From NCBI GenBank assembly GCA_937875615.1, contig CALNBU010000814.1, positions 1 to 5,840 of the forward strand: DNA of 5,840 nt, written 5' to 3'. Under the pieces are notes generated by a model, which worked only from the letters and a program-made list of their open reading frames with translations, was not told the origin of the DNA and made no database searches. This document shows positions 1-5,699 of the stretch, piece by piece. The DNA comes from an uncultured Archangium sp. Its GTDB lineage: Bacteria; Myxococcota; Myxococcia; Myxococcales; Myxococcaceae. Every line of letters begins with the position of its first letter. The stretch's first letter is position 1. The position numbers and the translations under genes are program-made.

Positions 1-372
1 GGTGCCGGCATCATCGCCACCGGAGCCGCCGCCCTGTTGACCTCCGCCTGCGCCGCCGCCGCTGGTCTGCGCGCCGGTGGGCACGCCGTTGCGGCAGATG
101 CAGTTGGCGCCGCAGGAGAGGCCCTCGCACTGCGGGTCTGCGCAGTCCGTCAGGTAGTCGCCGTCGTCGTCCTGCTTGTTGTCGCAAATCTCGCCGGACA
201 GCGCGCAGCCGTCTTTCCCGAAGCACGTTGGATCGAGGCAGTCGACCTTCCCGTCGTCGTTGTCGTCGACTCCATTGGTGCAGTCTTCGTCCGGCGTGAC
301 GGTGGGTGTGACCGGTCCACAGGCGAGGCCCGACAGGAGCACGATGGTGACAATCTGGTAACGGGAGAACAT
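1..372 (-). CDS. Putative lipoprotein with Asp/Cys-rich repeats (5' part, runs off the window)
   Basis: This reading frame is open from the ATG at 372 to the left edge of the window (124 codons), so the C-terminus is missing. Residues 1-17 form a short signal peptide: Arg4, then a hydrophobic stretch ending LSGLA before Cys18. That fits the looser lipobox pattern (G-L-A-C), though -3 is Gly rather than Leu. Two similar units follow, at about residues 29-56 and 61-87, sharing the pattern E-x-C-x-N-x2-DD-x2-D-x3-DC-x-DP-x-C-x-G-x2-C. Such acidic Cys repeats are common in secreted proteins of myxobacteria and resemble calcium- or metal-binding loops. A short Cys pair (CIC, 91-93) precedes a Gly/Ser/Gln linker from about residue 103 that may lead to another domain. 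A good ribosome binding site lies upstream. Competing frames across this stretch give Arg-rich or Val-rich low-complexity products. Surface anchoring and metal binding are inferred; the function is unknown. Confidence 0.78.
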   Translation of the reverse strand, partial: MFSRYQIVTIVLLSGLACGPVTPTVTPDEDCTNGVDDNDDGKVDCLDPTCFGKDGCALSGEICDNKQDDDGDYLTDCADPQCEGLSCGANCICRNGVPTGAQTSGGGAGGGQQGGGSGGDDAGT

Positions 373-381
373 ATCTGGAGG

Positions 382-388
382 CACCTCT
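382..388 (-). promoter_or_regulatory. Ribosome binding site of the lipoprotein gene
   Basis: On the minus strand AGAGGTG lies 9 nt before the ATG at 372. It decides the start of the lipoprotein frame. The site sits between and overlaps two copies of TCTGGAG (plus strand 374-380 and 386-392). Confidence 0.6.
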
Positions 389-401
389 GGAGATCTTCGC
401 T

Positions 402-431
402 TCGCGCCACGCTACCACGGGCGTGACGCGA
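402..431 (-). promoter_or_regulatory. Inverted repeat upstream of the lipoprotein gene (operator or leader hairpin)
   Basis: The arms are 402-412 (TCGCGCCACGC) and 421-431 (GCGTGACGCGA), separated by 8 bp. Ten of eleven positions pair, and the eleventh becomes a G·U wobble in a minus-strand transcript. The repeat ends 29 nt before the ATG at 372. On the minus strand an extended -10-like element (TGG-TAGCGT, 417 to 409) falls within the loop and right arm, so the repeat could be an operator over a promoter. If transcription starts further upstream it could instead be a stable leader hairpin. No convincing -35 element is visible. High GC makes chance repeats more likely than usual. Confidence 0.35.
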
Positions 432-572
432 CGCGCCTTTCGGGGCCGCGGTCTCCGCGCTCGATGCCTTTGTCGCCGCGCCGCTTCGCGAGGCCCGCTC
501 GTTCACCCTCAAGGGGTCGATTTTCCTCGTGGCAGCCCGCCTCTGCGGCGCGCGCTCCTCGAGGTCGAAGAT

Positions 573-600
573 CCGGTTTTCTTGAATCGTGAGAAACCGG
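573..600 (-). terminator. Weak hairpin downstream of pmbA, possible terminator
   Basis: CCGGTTTTCT (573-582) can pair with AGAAACCGG (592-600) as a 9-bp stem with one bulged T and a 9-nt loop. It starts 46 nt past the pmbA stop codon. On the transcript strand the hairpin is not followed by a run of U, so it is not a classical intrinsic terminator. It may end or stabilise the tldD-pmbA message. Confidence 0.25.
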
Positions 601-646
601 CCGGCGCGCCCGACGAAGTTTCCAGGCAGGGCGCGCGGACGTGGCG

Positions 647-1990
647 TCACTCGCCCGAGACGGTGAGCTCCCGGAAGCGGATGGTGGGCGCGCCGGTCGA
701 CCCGTGGAAGGTCAGGTCCGAGCCGACCGCGTCGAGCTGCTGGAGCATGTCGGTGAGGTTGCCGGCGACGGTGATCTCCTGCACCGGCTGCTTGAGCTCC
801 CCGTTCTCGATCCACAGGCCGTTGGCGCCGCGGGAGTACTCGCCGGTCACCACGTTGGCGCCGTGGCCCAGCATGGCGGTGACGTACAGGCCGTTGGGGA
901 TCTCGCGGATGATCGCCTCCGGAGCGCGGGTCCCGGGCTCCAGCACCAGGTTGTTGACGCCGATGGCGGGGAGGCTGCGGTAGCCGCGCGCGGCGTTGCC
1001 GGTGGTCTTCGTCTTCGCCTTGCGCGCGGTGAAGGCGTCGTAGAGGAAGGCCTTGAGCACGCCGTTCTCGACCAGCGGGGTGCGCCGGGTGGGCACGCCC
1101 TCGCCGTCGAAGGGAGAGGTGCCGAGGCCGCGCTTCCGCAGGCCGTCATCGACGATGCTGACGTGCGCCGGGGCGATGCGCTCGCCCAGCTTCGAGGCCA
1201 GGAACGTCGACTTCTTGTAGACGAGGTCTCCGTTGGCGGCGCCGGCCACGCTGGCGACGAAGCTCGCGGCCATGGAGGGGTCGAACACCACCGGTACCTT
1301 CTGCGACTTCACCTTCTTCGCGCCCAGCAACCGCACCGCGCGCGCCGCGGCCTTCTTCGCCACCTCTTCGGGCGAGGCGAGATCCTCAAAGAAGCGCCTG
1401 GCGTCGTACCAGTAGGAGGTCTGGAGCTGGGTGCCGTCGGTGGCCACCGGTGAGGCGTAGAGGTAGACGCTGGTGCCCTCGTAGCTGCCGGTCACGCCGG
1501 CCGACGAGGCCAGGTACACCTCGCTCACCGACTCTCCCGCGCCCACCGACTCGATGGTCTTGATGCGGGCGTCGTGCGCGCGCACCACCTTCTCCATCTC
1601 GATGGCGGCCTTGATCTTCCAGTCGGGCGGGAGCCCGGCCACGCGCGGGTCGAAGAGCTCGCCCACGTCGGGGAACCGTCCGAGGTCGCGCGCGTCGGGC
1701 AGGCCGTTGAGCGGGTTGGGCGCCGACATCTGGGCGATGGCGATGGCCCGGTCGACGAGCGCGTCGAGCGCCCCCGGCTCGAAGTCGGAGGTCCACACGA
1801 AGCCCTGGCGCTGCTTGACGAACACGCGGATGCCCACGCCCTTGCTGGTGGCCTGGGTGAGATCCTCGATCTCTCCGTCGCGCACCCGCACGTCGGCGCT
1901 GCGCCCCACCTGGAGGAAGGCCTCGGCCTGCTTCGCCCCGCGCTTGAGGGCCCGTTGCACGATCTTCTTCGCCAGCTGTTGGTAGTTCAT
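647..1990 (-). CDS. pmbA: PmbA/TldE, non-catalytic partner of the TldD metalloprotease
   Basis: A 447-residue protein, the usual length for PmbA (TldE). In E. coli, TldD and TldE form a heterodimer that completes microcin B17 maturation by removing its leader and degrades the unfolded antitoxin CcdA; TldE itself carries no metal site. That is the case here: there is no HExxxH motif, and the matching region (residues 235-258, starting VFDPSMAASF) has no zinc ligands. Family marks include the N-terminal region with VRVRDGEIEDL (34-44) and SKGVGIRVFV (49-58), then FDGEGVPTRRTPLVENGVL (294-312), and near the C-terminus TGEYSRGANGLWIENGEL (382-399) followed by EITVAGNLTDML (405-416). No signal peptide or membrane segment is seen, so it is cytoplasmic. 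Its ATG overlaps the tldD stop (ATGA), and a strong ribosome binding site lies inside the end of tldD, so the two subunits are translated together. Identification is firm; the natural substrate here is unknown. Confidence 0.95.
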   Translation of the reverse strand: MNYQQLAKKIVQRALKRGAKQAEAFLQVGRSADVRVRDGEIEDLTQATSKGVGIRVFVKQRQGFVWTSDFEPGALDALVDRAIAIAQMSAPNPLNGLPDARDLGRFPDVGELFDPRVAGLPPDWKIKAAIEMEKVVRAHDARIKTIESVGAGESVSEVYLASSAGVTGSYEGTSVYLYASPVATDGTQLQTSYWYDARRFFEDLASPEEVAKKAAARAVRLLGAKKVKSQKVPVVFDPSMAASFVASVAGAANGDLVYKKSTFLASKLGERIAPAHVSIVDDGLRKRGLGTSPFDGEGVPTRRTPLVENGVLKAFLYDAFTARKAKTKTTGNAARGYRSLPAIGVNNLVLEPGTRAPEAIIREIPNGLYVTAMLGHGANVVTGEYSRGANGLWIENGELKQPVQEITVAGNLTDMLQQLDAVGSDLTFHGSTGAPTIRFRELTVSGE

Positions 1991-3393
1991 CGCTTGCCTC
2001 CCACCTTGGTGCCGCCCACCGTCATGTCGTCGATGCGCACCGTGGGCAGCCCCACGCCCACCGGCACGCTCTGGCCGTCTTTGCCGCAGGTGCCCATGCC
2101 CGGGTCGGGTCTGGGATCATTGCCCACGCGCGTCACCTTCTTGAGCGCCTCGGGGCCCACGCCGATGAGCGTCACGCCCTTGAGCGGGCGGCCCAGCCGG
2201 CCCTTCTTGATCTCATAGGCCTCGCTCACCGCGAACACGAAGTTGCCGTTGGTGATGTCGACCTGACCGCCGCCGAAGTTGGCGCAGTACACGCCCTTGT
2301 CGACGCTGCGGAGGATGTCTTCGGGCGTGTCTTCACCGGGCGCGAGGTAGGTGTTGGTCATGCGCGGCAGCGGCAGGTGCTGGAACGACTCCCGGCGCCC
2401 GCTGCCCGTCGACCGCTGCCCCATCAGCTTCGCGTTGAGCGAGTCGTACATGTACCCTTTGAGCTCTCCGCGCTCGATGAGCACCTTGAACTGCGCCGGG
2501 TTGCCCTCATCGTCGACGTTGAGCGACCCGCGGGCGTTGGCGAAGGTGCCGTCGTCGATGACGGTGACCAGGTCGCTGGCCACCTTCTCGCCCAGCTTGC
2601 CGGCGAAGAGCGAGGTGCCCTTGCGGATGAAGTCGGCCTCGAGCCCGTGGCCCACCGCCTCGTGGAGCAGGATGCCGCTCCAGCCCGGCGCCAGCACCAC
2701 CGTCTGCTGGCCAGCCTGGGCGTCGGCCGCTCCGAGCCCCGCCACGGCCTGGCGCGCCGCCTCGCGCGCCACCAGCTCGGGGGTGAAGGTGTCGAAGTGC
2801 GTGAAGGCCACGCGCCCGCCGCCGCCGTAGGAGCCGGTGCGGCGCTCGCCCTTCTTCCCCTCGGCCACCACCATGGTGGAGATGCGGCAGAGGTCCTGCG
2901 TGTCTTCGGCGAGGCGCCCTTCGGTGTTGGCCACCAGGATCCGCCGGGTGGAGTCGGCGTAGGACGCCGTCACCTGTTTGACGCGCTTGTCGAAGGCGCG
3001 GGCGGCCTTGTTGGCGCGCACCACCAGGTCCCGCTTGCGCGCCACGTCGACGGTCGAGAGGTGCTGGTCGAGCCGGTAGAACGAGGGGAGCGGCGCGCGC
3101 GCGACGTTGAAGGCGCGCTCGCTGCCGCGGGCGTTGGCGATGAAGGCCGCGGTGGTCGCCGCGCGCAGCAGCTCCTCCTCGTCGAGATCATCGGAGTAGG
3201 CGTAGCCCACGCGCGCGCCGCTGATGACGCGCACCCCGACGCCCTGGGAGACGCCGTTCTGCGCGCTCTTCACCTTGTCTTCTTCCAGGGTGACGGCGGT
3301 GAAGTCGGTGCGCTCGGCGTAGACCTCGGCGAAGTCGGCGCCGCGCGCCATCGCGGCCGACAGCAGTCTCTCGCACAACGGAACTGGAATCAT
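1987..3393 (-). CDS. tldD: TldD, catalytic zinc metalloprotease subunit
   Basis: A 468-residue protein of the TldD/PmbA peptidase family (U62), slightly shorter than E. coli TldD (481). The zinc-binding HExxxH motif is intact as HEAVGH (His244, Glu245, His249). The third ligand expected in this family, a Cys, is Cys436 in GMGTCGKDGQSVPVG (432-446). Other family signatures are QGVGVRVISGARVGYAYSDDL (N-terminal, 50-70, motif core GVGVRV), LNVDDEGNPAQ (291-301), GYMYDSLNAK (313-322) and ANFGGGQVDITNGNFVF (371-387). The protein has no signal peptide or transmembrane segment and should act in the cytoplasm as a heterodimer with PmbA, encoded directly downstream. The start at 3393 matches the family N-terminus: a short helix precedes the ARGADFAEVY segment. 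However, the 8 nt before the ATG are pyrimidine-rich with no Shine-Dalgarno sequence. A TAGTCT box lies 8 nt upstream, so the mRNA may be nearly leaderless. The gene diverges from the FHA gene. Confidence 0.96.
   Translation of the reverse strand: MIPVPLCERLLSAAMARGADFAEVYAERTDFTAVTLEEDKVKSAQNGVSQGVGVRVISGARVGYAYSDDLDEEELLRAATTAAFIANARGSERAFNVARAPLPSFYRLDQHLSTVDVARKRDLVVRANKAARAFDKRVKQVTASYADSTRRILVANTEGRLAEDTQDLCRISTMVVAEGKKGERRTGSYGGGGRVAFTHFDTFTPELVAREAARQAVAGLGAADAQAGQQTVVLAPGWSGILLHEAVGHGLEADFIRKGTSLFAGKLGEKVASDLVTVIDDGTFANARGSLNVDDEGNPAQFKVLIERGELKGYMYDSLNAKLMGQRSTGSGRRESFQHLPLPRMTNTYLAPGEDTPEDILRSVDKGVYCANFGGGQVDITNGNFVFAVSEAYEIKKGRLGRPLKGVTLIGVGPEALKKVTRVGNDPRPDPGMGTCGKDGQSVPVGVGLPTVRIDDMTVGGTKVGGKR
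1997..2002 (-). promoter_or_regulatory. Ribosome binding site of pmbA, inside the end of tldD
   Basis: GGGAGG on the minus strand lies 6 nt before the pmbA ATG and is embedded in the last codons of tldD. With the ATGA stop-start overlap at 1987-1990 it indicates translational coupling of the two subunits. Confidence 0.75.
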
Positions 3394-3401
3394 GGAGGAG
3401 A

Positions 3402-3407
3402 AGACTA
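3402..3407 (-). promoter_or_regulatory. Candidate -10 box of tldD-pmbA
   Basis: TAGTCT on the minus strand lies 8 nt before the tldD ATG. A start site about 7 nt downstream of this box would leave only a nucleotide or so before the ATG, matching the TAnnnT-N6-8-ATG layout of leaderless genes. The absence of a Shine-Dalgarno sequence agrees with this. Confidence 0.4.
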
Positions 3408-3431
3408 ACCACGGCGGGCGCCGTGACCTGC

Positions 3432-3437
3432 TAGTCT
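3432..3437 (+). promoter_or_regulatory. Candidate -10 box of the FHA–TPR gene
   Basis: TAGTCT lies 6 nt before an in-frame TTG (3444) and 15 nt before the ATG at 3453. A transcript starting about 7 nt downstream would begin at or next to the TTG. That would leave a leader of about 9 nt before the ATG, too short for a normal ribosome binding site. Confidence 0.4.
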
Positions 3438-3452
3438 TTTGCGTTGAAACGT

Positions 3453-5669
3453 ATGCCTCCTCCCCGCAGAGCCAGCCGCCCGAAAGACCCGGCGCGGAGC
3501 AAGCGCGCGCAGCCGCGCGCCTCGCATGACCCGGAGACCGGCCGGTCGACCATCGTGCGCGAAGAAGGTGACCCGGAGTGGAACCAGCGTACCCAGGCGC
3601 GCGCGCAGTTCCCGGCCGGGAGCGACGCCCCGGACGAGGCCTCGTACGACACCGCGGGTCAGTACGAGTCGCCCGAGGGCAGCTACCACACCGGTGACTA
3701 CCAGGCGTCCTACGAGGACCTGGCCGGCGTCGACGCCAGCAGCATCAGCCTCGAGGGCGACGGCCTCGACGCGCTCGACCCGGAGGTGGGGTCGCACACC
3801 AGCACGCTGCCCGCGTTGGATCGCGCCGACGCCACCGCCGGTGGAGACGAAGAGGGCGCCGACGACGCCAACGCCACGCGCGCGGGCCCGCCGCTGCGGC
3901 TCGACATCACGGCGGGCCCCGACGCCGGCAAGAAGAGGAAGTTCAAGGGCGTGCGGATGGTCATCGGCCGCACGGCGGGGGTCGACCTGCAGCTCGCCGA
4001 CCAGTCCGTGTCGCGGCGCCACGTGGAGTTGATCTACGGCGACGAGGGCGTGCTGCTCAAGGACCTGGGCTCCGGCAACGGCACCCGGGTCAACGGCACC
4101 CGGGTGGCCGAGAAGAAGCTCGAGCACGGCGACGAGATCCACATCGGGAAGACAAAGCTGACCTTCGTCGACGAGCTGGCCGCCTTCAAGCAGGCGCGGG
4201 AAGATCGGGCGAAGGCCGACGAGGCCGAGAATCAGGCCATCGCCGCGGCGGCGAAGGCGTCGGAGGTCGAGGAGTCGGCGACGGAGGCGGGAGAGATGGC
4301 CGACGAGCCGGACGCCGCCGAGGAAGCAGACAAGGGCGGGCGCCCGAAGCGCACGGGGACCAGCACCGCCGCCGCTGCCGGCCGTCGACCGGTGCGCACC
4401 TCGCGCCGCGAGGCCGGGGCAGGGGGCTTCGCCGAGAAGTTCAAGGCGCTCCCGAAGGCCGCGCGCCTGGGCATCGTGGGTGGCGCGGCGGTGCTCCTGC
4501 TCTTGCTGGTGCTGGGCATCGCGCTGCAGCCACCGCCGCCGCCGCCGGTCGACGTCCCGAAGCGCAACGCGGACAGCAAGATGTCGGAGGCCCGGCAGGC
4601 GGTGCGCGAAGAGGACTACGCGCGGGCCGTGCAGCTCATCGACGAGGCCGAGCGGATGGTGCCCGGCATCGACAAATCGAACGTCGGGAAGCAGGTGCGC
4701 CAGGAGCTGGCGTTCCGCGCCACGCTCGACGAGGTCCGCAAGGCGGTCGAAGAGCGGCGCTTCGAGGACGCGCGCAAGGCGCTGGAGACCATCGGTCGGG
4801 CCAGCGTGAAGAGCGAAGAGGCGAAGGCCGCGGTGGTGATCGCGCTGGAGAAGGCCGAGCTCGAGTACAAGAAGACCCAGGTCGACGAGCTCCTCGCGGC
4901 AGGAGAAGTGGAGGCCGCGCGGCGCCTGCTGGGCGAGCTGCCGGTGACCATGCAGGCGGAGTCGGCGCAGGCCATCGTGGAGTTCGAACGCCAGCTCGAG
5001 GAGCAGGAGGCGCAGGAGGCGCGGGACGTGGCCGCCGCCGCCCGCCGCAGCGCCGCCAACGCGAAGGCCCAGCGTGAAGAGGAGATGAACGCCGCCTTCG
5101 TGGTGGTGGAGCGCAAGTTCGCCAGCGCCGAGTGGGACCGGGCGGCGAGCGAGTGTACGCGGGTGCAGAACGCGTTCTCGGACAAGGCCATCGTGGGGCG
5201 CGCGAAAAAGCTGCAGGGGCTCATCCCCAGCTTCGGCCGCAACTACGACGAGGGCATGAAGAAGTACCGCAACGGCCAGCTGGCGCAGGCGGCCAAGCCT
5301 CTGCGCGTGGCGCACGGCCTCTACGGGCAGATTGGGCTCCGGGCGAACCGCTACGGTCAGGAGCTCGAAGAGAAGCTGGGCGCGGCGGCGCTGTCGGCGG
5401 GCAAGGAGTCGTTGGTCCGCAATGATCTCGTCACCGCCTGGCAGATGTTCAGAGATGCCGCGAAGTTCGACCCCTCCGACGCGAAGGCCCGCAAGGGCCT
5501 CGACGACGTCGCCGAGCGCGCGCAGGACCTCTTCGAGTCGGCCTACGCGCAGCGCGACACCGACGCCCGGGACGCGATGCGCAAGTTCAGGATCGTGGTG
5601 CAGGTGACGGACCCCGGCAGCACCGTGCATGAGAAGGCGAAGAATCAACTGGCCGCGATGGCGCCCTGA
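3453..5669 (+). CDS. Transmembrane FHA-domain protein with TPR-like C-terminal half
   Basis: The protein has 738 residues from the ATG at 3453; an in-frame TTG at 3444 would add three. Neither start has a Shine-Dalgarno sequence. Residues 1-146 are an unstructured, first basic then acidic tail with a Tyr-rich patch. An FHA domain follows (about 147-240) with all phosphothreonine-binding marks: Gly172-Arg173, Ser187-x2-His190 (SRRH), Gly208-Asn-Gly-Thr211, and Asn214-Gly215. Next come an Ala/Glu-rich, probably coiled-coil linker (245-292) and a Lys/Arg-rich stretch. One transmembrane helix (about 339-359) follows, then six prolines (360-365). The rest (368-738) is a chain of helical hairpins with TPR-like spacing of Ala, Tyr/Phe and Leu, for example EEDYARAVQLIDEAERMVPG (386-405). 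The positive charges before the helix place the FHA domain in the cytoplasm and the TPR part in the periplasm. The likely role is to couple Ser/Thr-kinase phosphorylation to an envelope complex. This is inferred, and no gene name is recognised. Confidence 0.9.
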   Translation: MPPPRRASRPKDPARSKRAQPRASHDPETGRSTIVREEGDPEWNQRTQARAQFPAGSDAPDEASYDTAGQYESPEGSYHTGDYQASYEDLAGVDASSISLEGDGLDALDPEVGSHTSTLPALDRADATAGGDEEGADDANATRAGPPLRLDITAGPDAGKKRKFKGVRMVIGRTAGVDLQLADQSVSRRHVELIYGDEGVLLKDLGSGNGTRVNGTRVAEKKLEHGDEIHIGKTKLTFVDELAAFKQAREDRAKADEAENQAIAAAAKASEVEESATEAGEMADEPDAAEEADKGGRPKRTGTSTAAAAGRRPVRTSRREAGAGGFAEKFKALPKAARLGIVGGAAVLLLLLVLGIALQPPPPPPVDVPKRNADSKMSEARQAVREEDYARAVQLIDEAERMVPGIDKSNVGKQVRQELAFRATLDEVRKAVEERRFEDARKALETIGRASVKSEEAKAAVVIALEKAELEYKKTQVDELLAAGEVEAARRLLGELPVTMQAESAQAIVEFERQLEEQEAQEARDVAAAARRSAANAKAQREEEMNAAFVVVERKFASAEWDRAASECTRVQNAFSDKAIVGRAKKLQGLIPSFGRNYDEGMKKYRNGQLAQAAKPLRVAHGLYGQIGLRANRYGQELEEKLGAAALSAGKESLVRNDLVTAWQMFRDAAKFDPSDAKARKGLDDVAERAQDLFESAYAQRDTDARDAMRKFRIVVQVTDPGSTVHEKAKNQLAAMAP

Positions 5670-5690
5670 CGCGGCACCCGGTTCTACGGT

Positions 5691-5694
5691 GGAG
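5691..5694 (+). promoter_or_regulatory. Ribosome binding site of the downstream TPR gene
   Basis: GGAG, within the purine run GGAGAGAG, lies 5 nt before the ATG at 5700 and sets that start. It lies in the 30-nt gap after the FHA gene stop. Confidence 0.6.
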
Positions 5695-5699
5695 AGAGC

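Larger units (their letters stand above)
373..646. other. Non-coding gap between pmbA and the lipoprotein gene
   Basis: About 274 bp separate the pmbA stop from the lipoprotein start on the same strand. Frames crossing the gap are open on both strands, but their translations are Arg/Ala-rich, show no domain, and are not preceded by convincing ribosome binding sites. The gap contains the 402-431 inverted repeat and the 573-600 hairpin. The size of the gap suggests the lipoprotein gene has its own promoter rather than being read through from tldD-pmbA. Confidence 0.6.
3402..3437. promoter_or_regulatory. Divergent control region: palindrome flanked by mirrored TAGTCT boxes
   Basis: The whole tldD/FHA intergenic region is about 50-60 bp. 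Its centre is a perfect inverted repeat CACGGC-N4-GCCGTG (3410-3415 and 3420-3425). It is bracketed by AGACTA (3402-3407) and TAGTCT (3432-3437), which are perfect inverted copies of each other. Each box fits the TAnnnT pattern of a -10 element pointing outward toward its gene. The inner palindrome would then cover the spacer or -35 zone of both promoters. One dimeric regulator bound there could control both genes. Good -35 hexamers are not seen. The geometry is seen directly; promoter and operator function is inferred. Confidence 0.5.

Noticed and set aside
573..600. A strong intrinsic terminator for tldD-pmbA
   Set aside because: The stem has a bulge and no U-run follows on the transcript strand, so only a low-confidence hairpin is listed.
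150..815. A 221-residue minus-strand open frame crossing the gap between pmbA and the lipoprotein gene
   Set aside because: It overlaps the ends of both real genes in another frame, is Arg/Ala/Thr-rich and has no recognisable motif.
423..983. A plus-strand open frame covering the gap and the 3' end of pmbA
   Set aside because: It has no convincing ribosome binding site, a low-complexity Arg/Ser/Pro product, and is antisense to well-conserved pmbA sequence.
2377..3408. A 343-residue plus-strand open frame antisense to tldD
   Set aside because: It is a His/Arg/Gly/Val-rich shadow of tldD codons without domain features; tldD itself has its catalytic motifs in frame.
4530..4547. The CCG-type repeat encoding six prolines as a microsatellite of special interest
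   Set aside because: It is a short proline run just after the membrane helix, a common spacer, and is explained by coding.
3453..5669. Assigning the FHA protein to a type III secretion YscD/PrgH family
   Set aside because: The FHA–membrane order is similar, but the part after the membrane is TPR-like helical repeats rather than ring-building domains, and no secretion genes flank it.
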